Both the position numbers and the translations under genes were made by a program. 64,000 nucleotides of DNA from UBA11090 sp035560555 (GTDB lineage Bacteria > Spirochaetota > Spirochaetia > Treponematales > Rectinemataceae): NCBI GenBank assembly GCA_035560555.1, contig DATMZF010000021.1:118144-182143 (forward strand). Reading direction: 5' to 3'. Below are positions 25,553 to 35,197 of the stretch, piece by piece (within the stretch, counting starts at the first letter, position 1; each line of letters starts with the position of its first letter). The notes under the pieces are model-generated. The model did not search any database. It saw only the letters and a list, made by a program, of their open reading frames with translations, and had not been told where the DNA came from.

Positions 25553-27544
25553 TTATACATCTCCGCCCTGCTTGACGCGAGCGATTTCGTCGCGCAGGAG
25601 CGCCGCTTCCTCGAATTCAAGATTCTTGGCGTGTTCGAGCATCCGCTGCTCCAGGGCCTTGATGAGGGATTTGCGCTGTTCGGGCACGAGCATATTGTGC
25701 GTCTTCTTGAGGAAACTGACCTCGTCGAGGGTCGTGTCGATCTTTTCCTCCTTGTGCCGCTCGAGAATATCGTTCACGGATTTCTTGATGCTCATCGGCG
25801 TTATGCCATGCTCCGTGTTATATGCCACCTGGATCGCCCTCCTGCGGTTCGTCTCCCCTATGGCGATCTTCATGGCCTCGCTTTCCCTGTCGGCGTACAT
25901 GACGACGAGGCCGGCCGCGTTCCTGGCCGCCCTCCCCACGATCTGGATGAGACTCGTGGCCGAGCGCAGGAAGCCTATCTTGTCGGCATCCAGAATGGCG
26001 ATGAAAGAGACTTCGGGCAGGTCGATGCCTTCGCGGAGGAGGTTGATGCCCACCAGCACGTCGAATTCCCCGGCCCTGAGCTGGGTGAGTATCTCGACGC
26101 GCTCGATAGTCTCCACCTCCGAGTGGATGTAGCGCACCCGCAGGCCCAGGCCCGTCAGGTATTCGGTGAGCTCCTCGGCCATCTTCTTCGTGAGCGTTAT
26201 GATGAGGCTTCGCTCGCCCTGAACGGCTCGCTCCCTCACCCTCGCGAAGATATCCTCCATCTGCCCTTCCGTCGGCCTGACTTCTATCGCGGGGTCCACG
26301 AGCCCCGTCGGCCTGATCATCTGCTCCGCGACGATCGAGGAACGCTCCATCTCCACCTTGCCGGGAGTGGCGGAAACATAGACGACTTGCTTCACCATGG
26401 ATTCGAACTCATCGATCGTGAGCGGCCTGTTGTCCAGGGCGCAGGGGAGTCTGAAGCCGTAGTCCACGAGGGAAGTCTTCCTGCTTCTGTCTCCCGAATA
26501 CATGGCGCCTATCTGCGAAAGCGTGACGTGGGATTCATCGATGAAGGTCATGAAATCGTTGGGAAAATAGTCCAGAAGAACGCCCGGTCGCTCTCCCGGG
26601 CCGCGGCCCGAAAGCGGCGCCGAGTAATTCTCTATTCCGGAACAGTATCCCATCTCCTCCATCATCTCTATGTCGTATTCCGTCCGCGATTTGATCCTCT
26701 GAGCCTCGAGGAGCTTGTTGTGGCTCATAAAATACCCGTATTGCTCCTCGAGCTCTTCTTTTATTCTCGCCACGGCCTTCTGCACCTGGTTCTCGGGCAT
26801 GACGAAATGCTTGGCCGGATAGATGACCGCTTCTTCCAGATCGTCGCCCGCCTGTCCCGTGAGGGGATCGAACTTGCGGATCCTCGCCACCGTGTCGAAG
26901 TCGAGCTCGATGCGATAGGCCTCCTCCAGATAGGCGGGGAAGATCTCCAGCAGGTCACCCCTCACCCTGAACCTGCCCCGCTCGAGGACCATGTCGTTCC
27001 GTTCGTACTGAAGATTGATGAGATTTCGTTTCACCGTCTCCAGGTCGACGAGCTTCCCCTTGTCGAGGTAGATCCTCATCTCGCGGTAGAGATCGGGCGA
27101 CCCCAGGCCATAGATGCAGGAGACCGTGGCGACGATTATCACGTCGCGGCGCTCCATGAGGGCCGCCGTGGCCGATAGCCTCATCCTGTCTATCTCATCG
27201 TTTATGCTCGAGTCTTTCTCGATGAAGAGATCCTTGGAGGGGACATAGGCCTCGGGCTGGTAATAATCATAGTAAGAAACGAAGTACTCGACCGCGTTCT
27301 CGGGGAAGAAGCTCTTGAATTCCCGGTAAAGCTGGGCCGACAACGTCTTATTGTGGGAGATGATGAGTGTGGGCTTCTGGAGCTCCTCTATCACCTTGGC
27401 CATCGTGAAGGTTTTGCCCGAACCCGTGACACCCTTGAGCGTCAGGTACCTGGCTCCCGTTCTAGCCGCGTCGGCGAGGGTGCGTATCGCGCTCCCCTGG
27501 TCTCCCGACGGCTCGAAGGGAGCGACTACCTTGAATGGTTTCAT
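25553..27544 (-). CDS. uvrB: Excinuclease ABC subunit B
   Basis: DNA-damage verification helicase-like subunit of nucleotide excision repair. The 663 residues have the N-terminal PFEPSGDQGSAIRTL, Walker A GVTGSGKTFTMAKV, the DNA-clamping beta-hairpin SYYDYYQPEAYVPSKD, helicase motif II TFIDESH, motif VI QIVGRAARNAAGLV, and the C-terminal UVR domain (EQRMLEHAKNLEFEEAALLR) that contacts UvrA and UvrC. Length is standard. It starts at 27544, ten bases after the HtrA-type protease stop. A DNA photolyase elsewhere in the window gives a second UV-repair route. Confidence 0.97.
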   Translation of the reverse strand: MKPFKVVAPFEPSGDQGSAIRTLADAARTGARYLTLKGVTGSGKTFTMAKVIEELQKPTLIISHNKTLSAQLYREFKSFFPENAVEYFVSYYDYYQPEAYVPSKDLFIEKDSSINDEIDRMRLSATAALMERRDVIIVATVSCIYGLGSPDLYREMRIYLDKGKLVDLETVKRNLINLQYERNDMVLERGRFRVRGDLLEIFPAYLEEAYRIELDFDTVARIRKFDPLTGQAGDDLEEAVIYPAKHFVMPENQVQKAVARIKEELEEQYGYFMSHNKLLEAQRIKSRTEYDIEMMEEMGYCSGIENYSAPLSGRGPGERPGVLLDYFPNDFMTFIDESHVTLSQIGAMYSGDRSRKTSLVDYGFRLPCALDNRPLTIDEFESMVKQVVYVSATPGKVEMERSSIVAEQMIRPTGLVDPAIEVRPTEGQMEDIFARVRERAVQGERSLIITLTKKMAEELTEYLTGLGLRVRYIHSEVETIERVEILTQLRAGEFDVLVGINLLREGIDLPEVSFIAILDADKIGFLRSATSLIQIVGRAARNAAGLVVMYADRESEAMKIAIGETNRRRAIQVAYNTEHGITPMSIKKSVNDILERHKEEKIDTTLDEVSFLKKTHNMLVPEQRKSLIKALEQRMLEHAKNLEFEEAALLRDEIARVKQGGDV

Positions 27545-27554
27545 CTATGTTCCT

Positions 27555-28829
27555 TTATTTCTGCTGAACTTGCTCAGTCAGCGTCACGGTGATGTTCATC
27601 CTCTGTTTTCCGCGATAGAACTCCACCGGCACCTTTTCCCCAGGCTTGTTGTCTTCGAGCGCTGTGTAGAGATCGGCTATGCTGTCGATGGACTGGCCGT
27701 CCACGCTGACGATGATGTCCCCGCCGATTTTGAAGGTGGATCCTCCGTAGCGTACGGCGGTGTTCCCGCCCTTAAGCCCCGCCTTGGCGCCGCTCGAGCC
27801 TTCCTGGATCGCCGAAACAAGGAGGCCCTTCTCGACGGGAGAGGTCTGTCCGGATTTCTGAAGATAGGCGAGGAGGGCGGGGAAAAGCTGGATGGCTTCC
27901 ATGTCGATCCAGCCGCGGCGCACCTTTCCCCCGGCGATGAGTTCGGGGACGATCCGCTCTGCCGTATCGATGGGGATGGCGAAGCCGATGCCGACTGAGC
28001 CGCCTGATGGCGTGTAGATCATCGTATTGATGCCGATCATCTGGCCGGCGGCGTTGAAAAGCGGACCGCCCGAGTTGCCGGGATTGATGGACGCGTCGGT
28101 CTGTATCATGTTCTGGAGGATCGTTTTCTCATCCTTCTGGATCGGGCGCCCCAGACCGGAGACGATTCCCTGGGTCAGGGTGCGCTCGAGGCCAAAGGGA
28201 TTGCCGATCGCCAGGACCTTCTGCCCTACCTTGAGTCCCTTGGATGTTCCTATGGAAATCGGGCGCAGCTTCATCCCCGAGGGAGGGTCGAACTTGATGA
28301 CCGCCAGATCGTTCTGGGGATCGACGCCCACGACGGAAGCCTCGTACTGGCTCCCATCCGCCGTATTGACGAAGAGCTTGTAGGCTCCCTCCACGACATG
28401 GTAGTTGGTGAGGACATGGCCGCGCGCGTCGATTATGGATCCCGAACCCGAACCGCCGCTCTCAGGCACGGGATCGAGGAACCAGTTGATGTTCACGACT
28501 TCGGTCGTGATATTGACGACGGATTCGTTGAATCGTTCATAGACGCTGATGCTTTCGTTTTCATCCGATGAAGCAGCGAAGCTTCCGGAGGCTTGAGATC
28601 CGGTGGAGACCGCGCTGGCGAGAGAAATCAGCCCATCCTTGGCTTCCTTGGCGACAGTGACGGTGGCGGATGTGGCTTCGATGGATGCTGAGTCCGGCGC
28701 GTTGTCCTTCGCGGCCAGAAAGAGTCCGCTCCTCGCGATGAGAAAAGCCGATCCGAAAATGAGCGCGGCGGTTGCGAAAACCGCCGCGGCGATGCCGATC
28801 GTCATCTGCCGACGCGAATACAGTTTCAT
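27555..28829 (-). CDS. HtrA/DegP-type serine protease with one PDZ domain
   Basis: Envelope quality-control protease (S1C). The 424 residues start with a membrane anchor (IGIAAAVFATAALIFGSAFL, residues 11-30), a linker rich in Ser/Ala, then the trypsin-like domain with catalytic His144 (LTNYHVVEG), Asp174 (NDLAVIKF) and Ser253 (NPGNSGGPLF). A single PDZ domain occupies about 320-415 (LLVSAIQEGSSGAKAGLKGG ... GEKVPVEFYRGKQ). One PDZ and an N-terminal anchor resemble DegS/HtrA of Gram-positive and spirochaete genomes. It sits between the cobalamin adenosyltransferase and uvrB on one strand. Confidence 0.93.
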   Translation of the reverse strand: MKLYSRRQMTIGIAAAVFATAALIFGSAFLIARSGLFLAAKDNAPDSASIEATSATVTVAKEAKDGLISLASAVSTGSQASGSFAASSDENESISVYERFNESVVNITTEVVNINWFLDPVPESGGSGSGSIIDARGHVLTNYHVVEGAYKLFVNTADGSQYEASVVGVDPQNDLAVIKFDPPSGMKLRPISIGTSKGLKVGQKVLAIGNPFGLERTLTQGIVSGLGRPIQKDEKTILQNMIQTDASINPGNSGGPLFNAAGQMIGINTMIYTPSGGSVGIGFAIPIDTAERIVPELIAGGKVRRGWIDMEAIQLFPALLAYLQKSGQTSPVEKGLLVSAIQEGSSGAKAGLKGGNTAVRYGGSTFKIGGDIIVSVDGQSIDSIADLYTALEDNKPGEKVPVEFYRGKQRMNITVTLTEQVQQK

Positions 28830-28850
28830 GAATATCCCCCTGGGTCGTCG

Positions 28851-29372
28851 TTACGCGAAGGTCAGCTTGCCCGCGGCGTCCTCTTCGGCCCTCGCGAGCA
28901 TGAATATATAGTCAGACAGCCTGTTGAGAAATTTTCGCAGATCGATGGATACTTCTTCCTTCCTGGCGAGGGCCACGACCCTGCGCTCCGCGCGCCTCGC
29001 TATGGTTCTGGCCATGTCGAGGGCGGCCGAACCGGCCGTCATCCCAGGAATGACGAATCCCCTCAGAGGAATTCTATTTTCCAGGGATGAAGTCTTGATG
29101 GCTATTTTTTCCTCGTCCGCGGCGTCGATCGGCCGGTCAAAGGGAATCCCGACCGAGGCCAGCTCGCCGGCAACGCGGAAAAGTATGCGCTGAATATCTT
29201 CTATCGCGTAGAGGACTTCATCCTCCATGCATATATGTCTCGCGACTCCCAGCGCCGACGAGAGTTCATCGATGGTGCCGTAAGCCTCGACGCGCAGGTC
29301 GTCCTTGCCGATTCTTTCTCCCGACCAGAGTCCCGTGTCACCGTCGTCACCCGTACGAGTCATGATGCTCAT
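28851..29372 (-). CDS. ATP:cob(I)alamin adenosyltransferase, PduO type
   Basis: Transfers the adenosyl group of ATP to cob(I)alamin, giving adenosylcobalamin. About 173 residues from the ATG at 29372; in-frame ATGs at 29384 and 29363 are alternatives and none has a clear ribosome-binding site. The N-terminal ATP-binding motif TRTGDDGDTGLWSGERIGKD and VEAYGTIDELSSALGVAR are the PduO signatures; RRAERRVVALAR and LRKFLNRLSDYIFMLAR complete the five-helix bundle. The only obvious user of adenosylcobalamin in this window is the class II ribonucleotide reductase at 46.7-50.3 kb. Confidence 0.93.
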   Translation of the reverse strand: MSIMTRTGDDGDTGLWSGERIGKDDLRVEAYGTIDELSSALGVARHICMEDEVLYAIEDIQRILFRVAGELASVGIPFDRPIDAADEEKIAIKTSSLENRIPLRGFVIPGMTAGSAALDMARTIARRAERRVVALARKEEVSIDLRKFLNRLSDYIFMLARAEEDAAGKLTFA

Positions 29373-29474
29373 GACCATAAACATACTGCTACAAAATCGC
29401 TTTCATCAAGCCGCGGAGCGTGGCGTTTTTCCATGTGGACTCCGCGACCAAAGAACTTTAGAATCCTTTTGGGT

Positions 29475-30254
29475 ATGAGAGCGACGAAACTTTTTCCCTT
29501 CTCTGAACCCTGCCCCTATGTGGAGGGGCGGTCTTCCTCAGGCGAGTTTCTCGTGGGAGAAGAGAGCTTCGACCACTACGAGGCCCTCATGCCGTCGGGA
29601 TGGAGGCGATCGGGCGGGATTCTCTATCGTTACCGCTGCGAAGGCTGTTCGCGCTGCATCCCCATCAGGCTGCCAGTTTCACGCGCGCTGGCCGGGAAGC
29701 GTTTATCCAGACTGAGGCGTCTGAACCGGGACATCGCCGCGCGGCTTCTTCCCGCCGATTTTCGCGACGAACACTTTAGGCTGTATGAAAAATACATCAG
29801 GGCACGCCATGGCGAGACCTTTCGCTCCGCCGAAGAGCCTGAATCCTCAATAGAGGAGAGCTATCGGAGCATGTTGAGGGTCCCGATGGCCGCCGTAACG
29901 GAATATCGCGACGCTTCGGGCAAACTCTGCGCCGTGGGTTTCCTGGATATGCTCCCGAACGGCCTCTCTTCCGTCTATTTCGCCTTCGCCCCCGACGAAT
30001 GCAGGCGAAGCCTGGGATCATACTCTGTATTCGCCGAAGCGGAACTGGCCGCGGGTATGGGGAAAGAATATTACTATCTCGGATTCTGGGTTCCCGGTGT
30101 CGCCAAGATGGATTACAAAGCCGATTTCCCGCCCTTCCAGCTCGCTCTCAACCCGGCATCTTGGCGTGAATCGGGCGATCCACCGCCGCGATGGGTCGAA
30201 TTTGCGAATAAAACGGAAGCCCTAAGCTGGCTTTCGTCAATATCGCATCGTTGA
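29475..30254 (+). CDS. Arginyl/leucyl-tRNA--protein transferase (Bpt/Ate family)
   Basis: Transfers an amino acid from aminoacyl-tRNA to the N-terminus of proteins, creating N-degrons for ClpS/ClpAP-type degradation. About 259 residues from the ATG at 29475; ATGs upstream in frame fall in the divergent promoter region. The N-terminal domain carries the cysteine motif YRCEGCSRCIPIRLPVS, and the C-terminal domain shows VGFLDMLPNGLSSVYFAFAP, SLGSYSVFAEAELA and YYLGFWVPGVAKMDYKADF, matching the ATE_C fold. In bacteria most such enzymes are leucyl transferases (bpt); which residue it uses cannot be read here. Confidence 0.9.
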   Translation: MRATKLFPFSEPCPYVEGRSSSGEFLVGEESFDHYEALMPSGWRRSGGILYRYRCEGCSRCIPIRLPVSRALAGKRLSRLRRLNRDIAARLLPADFRDEHFRLYEKYIRARHGETFRSAEEPESSIEESYRSMLRVPMAAVTEYRDASGKLCAVGFLDMLPNGLSSVYFAFAPDECRRSLGSYSVFAEAELAAGMGKEYYYLGFWVPGVAKMDYKADFPPFQLALNPASWRESGDPPPRWVEFANKTEALSWLSSISHR

Positions 30255-30321
30255 CAGTCAATGCCTATCATGGTACCGTAGCTCCCGATACTTTTTGAAT
30301 ACTGTTTTCAGAAGGAACACT

Positions 30322-31956
30322 ATGGCATCCCAGATCAACAATCCCGAAGGCGCTGAGGTCAAGAAAGTCCAGAAAAAGACCCAAAAACGCGGCGTGAAGA
30401 ACCCCTTTGTCTATGGGGGAACGATTGTCATCCTGATAATCACCGTCATCGCCTTCGTGTTCATACCATCGATAGGCGGAGGGCTCAGCTCCTCCAACCA
30501 GGCGCCAAAATTCGGCAGCTGGGATGGGAAATCCATCACCTACACCACAGGATCATACTTCGCGACTCAAGTCGCGCAGATCAACGATTACCTGCGTCAG
30601 CAGGGGCTCTCCGAGCAGAATTTCCAGCTCTACGCTTATCAGGTGTGGCACATGGCTTTCCAGAGCGCGGCCATCAGGACCGGCGTCATTCAGACCGTTC
30701 AGAAAAGCGGTTTCAGGCTGACGGAAAAAGGTCTCGATGAAGCGATCGCGACTCTCGCCGAGTTCCAACAGGACGGAAAATTCTCGATCGAAAAATACAA
30801 TCAGACGCCGGCGGCCACCCGCCTCTCCCTTCGCAAATCGACGAAGGAGGACTACACCGTGCGGCGCTACTACGAGGATCTCTACACCCTCGCGCCGAGC
30901 ACGGCGGAGATCGCCTTCGTAGCCTCCATGGCCAAGCCTGAGCGAAGCATCGCCTACGTGACGCTGCCCCTCTCCGACTTTCCGGCCGAGGAAGTGGCCG
31001 CCTGGGGCAACAAGAACTCCGATCTGTTCAGGACCCTCGGCGTGTCCCGCATAACGATCACCAGCTCCGAAGCCGACGCGAAAAAGATTCTCGGCCAGGT
31101 GAGGGAAAACAAACTATCCTTCGAGGACGCCGCCAAGAGCCACTCGCAGGATGCCTACGCGGACAAAGGCGGCGACGCCGGCTCCGTCTATTACTACCTC
31201 TTCGCGGAAGGCTTCGCCAACAAGGATGACGCCGCGAAAGTGGCCGCTCTCCCCAAAGGCGAGATCTCAGACGTCTACAAGATAGCGGACAAGGCCTGGT
31301 CCTTCTTCAAGATCAACAGCGAGCTCGCGATGGCCGATTTCGGCAAGCAATCGACCCTCGACGAAGTGAAGCTCTATATCAACGACAAGGAAAAGGGAAC
31401 GCTCGAGAGCTGGGCCATCGCCAAGGCCAACTCCCTCGTTTCCACGGTCGATGGCGCCCAGTTCCAGGTCGCGGCCAAGAAGGCTGGCCTCGCCATCAAG
31501 TCGGCCGGTCCCTTCATCGTGAATATCGGAAACCCGACGTTCTACGCCTACAACCAGCAGATTCCCCTTCTGCAGACACCCTTCCAGAACAGCGATCCCG
31601 CCCTGCAGGCCGCCGAACAGGATGAAGCCTTCATGACGGAACTCTTTACCCAGACTAAGGGCAAGGTTTCCAAACCCCTCGTCGTCGGCGACAATGTCAT
31701 CGTTTTCGCCGTGACCGAAGACAAGGAAGCTTCGGACGACGACACCATCATGGTGAAATTCGCCTATCCCTACTTCCACCAGCAGACGGCCGACACGCAG
31801 ACGCGCGACACCTTCCTGAAGAGCAAGAAGCTCAAGGATGAGTTCAACGCCACCTTCTTCAAGATCTTCAACACGAGCAACACGGCCGCGGCTCAGACCA
31901 GCACCAGCGCTACCACCGAAACGCCAACGACGGAAGCGCCTAAAGCCGCGAACTGA
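30322..31956 (+). CDS. Membrane-anchored PpiD/SurA-like peptidyl-prolyl isomerase
   Basis: Extracytoplasmic folding factor of about 544 residues. The ATG at 30322 has AGAAGGAA upstream. A single membrane helix (YGGTIVILIITVIAFVFIP) follows a basic cytosolic tail, giving a PpiD-like topology. A SurA_N-type helical chaperone region (residues about 75-215) precedes a parvulin-like domain (ILGQVRENKLSFEDAAKSHS, then GDAGSVYYYLFAEGF ... LPKGEISDVYKIADKAWSFF). A second chaperone-like region and a Thr/Ala-rich tail (TSTSATTETPTTEAPK) end the protein. Parvulin active-site residues are only partly conserved, so chaperone function may dominate. Confidence 0.82.
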   Translation: MASQINNPEGAEVKKVQKKTQKRGVKNPFVYGGTIVILIITVIAFVFIPSIGGGLSSSNQAPKFGSWDGKSITYTTGSYFATQVAQINDYLRQQGLSEQNFQLYAYQVWHMAFQSAAIRTGVIQTVQKSGFRLTEKGLDEAIATLAEFQQDGKFSIEKYNQTPAATRLSLRKSTKEDYTVRRYYEDLYTLAPSTAEIAFVASMAKPERSIAYVTLPLSDFPAEEVAAWGNKNSDLFRTLGVSRITITSSEADAKKILGQVRENKLSFEDAAKSHSQDAYADKGGDAGSVYYYLFAEGFANKDDAAKVAALPKGEISDVYKIADKAWSFFKINSELAMADFGKQSTLDEVKLYINDKEKGTLESWAIAKANSLVSTVDGAQFQVAAKKAGLAIKSAGPFIVNIGNPTFYAYNQQIPLLQTPFQNSDPALQAAEQDEAFMTELFTQTKGKVSKPLVVGDNVIVFAVTEDKEASDDDTIMVKFAYPYFHQQTADTQTRDTFLKSKKLKDEFNATFFKIFNTSNTAAAQTSTSATTETPTTEAPKAAN

Positions 31957-31978
31957 GACAGTCTGCGTTTACAAGAAA

Positions 31979-32012
31979 GAGGGCCGCCCGGGTTTTTACC
32001 CTGGCGGCCCTC
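31979..32012. terminator. Bidirectional hairpin terminator between the PpiD-like gene and lepA
   Basis: GAGGGCCGCC and GGCGGCCCTC form a perfect 10-bp stem, extended by GGG/CCC around a T-rich loop. Short T-rich tails follow on both strands (TTC on plus, TTTCTT on minus). It serves the convergent genes ending at 31956 and 32066. Confidence 0.8.
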
Positions 32013-32065
32013 TTCATATCCGCGGCGCTACCTGGCGTGACGCCGCGCGGTATCAGCGTACGGTA

Positions 32066-33880
32066 TCAGGTCTCGTCGTCATCGGTCCTGAGCACGGCGA
32101 GGAAGGCGTCCTGGCCCAATTCGATATTGCCCACCATTTTCATGCGCTTCTTGCCCTCTTTCTGCTTCTCGAGAAGCTTGCGCTTGCGGCTGATGTCGCC
32201 GCCGTAGCACTTGGCCAAGACGTCCTTGCGCACGGGATTGACGGTCTCCCGCGCGATGATCTGACCGCCAATGGCGCCCTGAATGGCGACTTTGTACTGC
32301 TGGCGCGGGATATTCCTCTGAAGCCGCTCACAGACCTTGTGGGCCCTGTCGTAGGACCCGTCGCGGTAGACCAACATTGATAGAGCGTCCACGGGATCAC
32401 CGTTGATGAGGAAATCCAGCTTGGCGAGGTTGGTCGGCCGGTAGCTCGTCACTTCGTAGTCGAAACTGGCGTAGCCGCGGCTCGTCGATTTCAGCTTGTC
32501 GTAGAAGTCGAAGAGCACTTCGGCCAGAGGCATCTCGAAAACGAGCTCGACGCGCTTCTCGTCCAGATGCGTGAAGGAGCGCTGTTCGCCGCGCTTGCCG
32601 ATGCAAAGCGAGATTAGGTTGCCGATATAGGCCACGGGCGTGATGATCTGAGCCTTGATAAAGGGTTCTTCGGCGCTATCGATCCTCGAGGGATCGGGGT
32701 ACTGGCTGGGATTGTCGATGAAGACGGTCTCGCCGTTCTGGAGTTTCAGTTTGTAGCGCACCGAAGGGGCTGTCATGATGATGGACTGGTTGAATTCCCG
32801 CTCCAGCCTTTCCTGGATGATCTCCAGATGGAGGAGCCCTAGGAACCCGCAACGGAATCCGAACCCCAGCGCGAGAGAGCTATCCTTTTCGCAAATCAGG
32901 GAGGCGTCGTTGAGCATCAGCTTCTCGATGCTCTCCTTGAGGTCGTCGTACTCGGCCGAGTCCATGGGATAGATCGAGCTGAAGACGACGGGCTTTATTT
33001 CCTTGAAACCGGGAAGCGCGGAGAGGCAAGGATTGTCGTTGTCAGTGATGGTGTCGCCGACCCTGACGTCCCTGACGGTCTTGATGCCCGCCGTGACATA
33101 GCCTACCTCGCCCGCCGCCAGCATGTCCGTATCGCTCGACTGATCGATCTTGAAGAGGCTGACTTCCTCTATCTCGTGGATGGCGCCGCTCGACATGAAG
33201 CGGATGTTCATGCCTTTCTTCATTTTTCCGCTGATGACGCGCACATGCACGATGGCGCCCTTGTAGGCGTCGTAGTGCGAGTCGAAAATGAGGGCCTGGA
33301 GGGGGTCGTCGGATGAGCCTCTCGGGGCGGGAAAACGCTGGACGATAGCCTCGAAGAGCTCATCGATGCCTATTCCCATCTTCGCCGAAACGGCGAGGGC
33401 CGCCTCGCCGTCGAGGCCGAGATCCTTGTCGATCTGGCGCCGGACGCCTTCGACATCGGCGGCGGGCATATCTATCTTGTTGATGACGGGCAGAATCTCG
33501 AGATCGTGCTCTAGGGCCATGTACATATTGGAAAGAGTCTGCGCCTGCACGCCCTGGGTGGCGTCTATGACGAGGATGGCTCCCTCGCAGGAGGAGATAG
33601 CCCTCGAAACCTCGTAGGAAAAATCCACGTGTCCCGGCGTGTCGACGAGATTGAGCGTGTATTTCTTCCCGTCCTGGGCGAGGTAGGGCAAGGTGATCGC
33701 CTGGCTTTTTATGGTGATTCCCCTTTCCCTTTCGATGTCCATATTGTCGAGCATCTGATTCTGCATCTTCCGCTCGTCCACCAGGTGGGCTTTTTCGATG
33801 AAGCGGTCGGCCAACGTAGATTTGCCGTGATCTATGTGGGCGATGATACAGAAATTGCGGATGAGTTCCTTTTCGTGCAT
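32066..33880 (-). CDS. lepA: Elongation factor 4 (LepA)
   Basis: Translational GTPase that back-translocates or helps restart stalled ribosomes and influences ribosome assembly. The 604 residues begin NFCIIAHIDHGKSTLADRF (P-loop), followed by the ERERGITIKSQA switch I motif, DTPGHVDFSYEVSRA and NKIDMPAAD (NKxD). The LepA-specific C-terminal domain includes KRKLLEKQKEGKKRMKMVG near the end. Length is standard. It ends opposite the PpiD-like gene, sharing the hairpin terminator. Confidence 0.97.
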   Translation of the reverse strand: MHEKELIRNFCIIAHIDHGKSTLADRFIEKAHLVDERKMQNQMLDNMDIERERGITIKSQAITLPYLAQDGKKYTLNLVDTPGHVDFSYEVSRAISSCEGAILVIDATQGVQAQTLSNMYMALEHDLEILPVINKIDMPAADVEGVRRQIDKDLGLDGEAALAVSAKMGIGIDELFEAIVQRFPAPRGSSDDPLQALIFDSHYDAYKGAIVHVRVISGKMKKGMNIRFMSSGAIHEIEEVSLFKIDQSSDTDMLAAGEVGYVTAGIKTVRDVRVGDTITDNDNPCLSALPGFKEIKPVVFSSIYPMDSAEYDDLKESIEKLMLNDASLICEKDSSLALGFGFRCGFLGLLHLEIIQERLEREFNQSIIMTAPSVRYKLKLQNGETVFIDNPSQYPDPSRIDSAEEPFIKAQIITPVAYIGNLISLCIGKRGEQRSFTHLDEKRVELVFEMPLAEVLFDFYDKLKSTSRGYASFDYEVTSYRPTNLAKLDFLINGDPVDALSMLVYRDGSYDRAHKVCERLQRNIPRQQYKVAIQGAIGGQIIARETVNPVRKDVLAKCYGGDISRKRKLLEKQKEGKKRMKMVGNIELGQDAFLAVLRTDDDET

Positions 33881-33979
33881 GGCCTTACTTTACAGGAAAA
33901 GCGGCCTTTGCGCAATTATGCGTTTAGCGCCGTCCTGACGCCTTGAAAAGGACCAAGGGCTGGGGCATAGTAAGCCATA

Positions 33980-35197
33980 ATGACAGGATTCAGAAGCCTT
34001 CCTCGGAACGCGCGCTCATGCATCGCCATCGAACCGCTCTGGGCTTTTTTCGGCCCCATGGTCGCCTACTACATGCCCCTCTACCAGAGGCAGCTGGGCC
34101 TGAGCGAAGTGCAGATGGGCCTCGTCAATTCTGCCAACATCGCCGCTGGCCTTCTCTTCTATACGCTCGCCGCGCCTATAACCAACAAATTCGGCAGGAG
34201 AAACACGAGCATGTGGCTCGATTTCATCGCCTGGTCCCTGTCGATGGTGCTCTGGGCCATTTCGCGCAGCTTCTTGTGGTTTCTGGTGGCCGCGGTCACG
34301 AACGCCGCCGTGAGGATCGTCTATGTCTCATGGAACCTCCTCATCTCCGAAGACGCCGACGAGGGGCAACGGGCCACCATATTCAGCTATATCAATCTCA
34401 TCGGAACCTTCGGCGGTTTCACCACCTTCGCCGGGGGGATGATCATCGCCAGCGCAGGCATCGTTCCGGCCATGCGCGGCATTTTCTGGGTCGGCGCCGT
34501 CATCCTGACGTTGATGTTCATTCTTCGTTATATCGGCACCAGCGAAACGAAGACCGGCGTTTACCTCAAAACAAAGACCAAGGGCCAAGGCCTCCTGAAG
34601 CTCGTGTGGCAGCAGATTCCGAACGCCCGCCTGGCGCTGAAGGATCCTTTTTTCGTCAGGATGACAGGCATCTATTTCATCGGCAACGCGGTGCTCTCCA
34701 TCGATTTCTTCCGCATCCTCTATATGAAGGACGTAAAGGGACTCTCCTCCTTCGTGGTATCGGCCGTCCCCGCCCTGAGCGCCGTCGTCAGCCTCGTGAT
34801 CTTCTTCTTCATCCTGCCGCGCCAGAAGGCCCTGAAGAACCTGGAACACCTGGCCAACGCCTTTCTCGCCTGCCTCGTCGCCCAGGTTCTCTTCATACTG
34901 ATGCCCGCTGGATCGCCTCTATCGGCGATTCTCATATTTCCTTCGCTCCAGGCTTCCTATGCCCTTCTCCAGACCTTCCGCGACACGGTGTTCATGAACA
35001 GCACCGTCGCTGATCAGAAAAGCGATCGATTCAGTCTCATTCAAACGCTGATGATGTTCTTCAGCATTCCCGTGGGATGGCTGGCGGGCCTCCTCTACTC
35101 CACGGCGCCCCAGCTGCCCTTCGTCCTGGCGAGCGTTCTTTACGCGGCCGGATTCCTCCTCGCGAGGAGCCTCCACCGTTATGAACAGCGGCGCTGA
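33980..35197 (+). CDS. MFS transporter, substrate unknown
   Basis: Integral membrane transporter of 405 residues with about 11-12 hydrophobic helices. The first-half loop NKFGRRNTSMWLD between helices 2 and 3 matches the major facilitator motif A (GxxxDRxGRR), although the acidic residue is missing. The region after helix 6 (TSETKTGVYLKTKTKGQGLL) is the usual central cytoplasmic loop. No substrate-specific family is recognised. It is the first gene of a tight plus-strand run; its end overlaps the photolyase start by 17 bases. Confidence 0.82.
   Translation: MTGFRSLPRNARSCIAIEPLWAFFGPMVAYYMPLYQRQLGLSEVQMGLVNSANIAAGLLFYTLAAPITNKFGRRNTSMWLDFIAWSLSMVLWAISRSFLWFLVAAVTNAAVRIVYVSWNLLISEDADEGQRATIFSYINLIGTFGGFTTFAGGMIIASAGIVPAMRGIFWVGAVILTLMFILRYIGTSETKTGVYLKTKTKGQGLLKLVWQQIPNARLALKDPFFVRMTGIYFIGNAVLSIDFFRILYMKDVKGLSSFVVSAVPALSAVVSLVIFFFILPRQKALKNLEHLANAFLACLVAQVLFILMPAGSPLSAILIFPSLQASYALLQTFRDTVFMNSTVADQKSDRFSLIQTLMMFFSIPVGWLAGLLYSTAPQLPFVLASVLYAAGFLLARSLHRYEQRR

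Noticed and set aside
32066..32380. Plus-strand frame running past the end of the PpiD-like gene into lepA
   Set aside because: Antisense to lepA and interrupted by the shared hairpin terminator.
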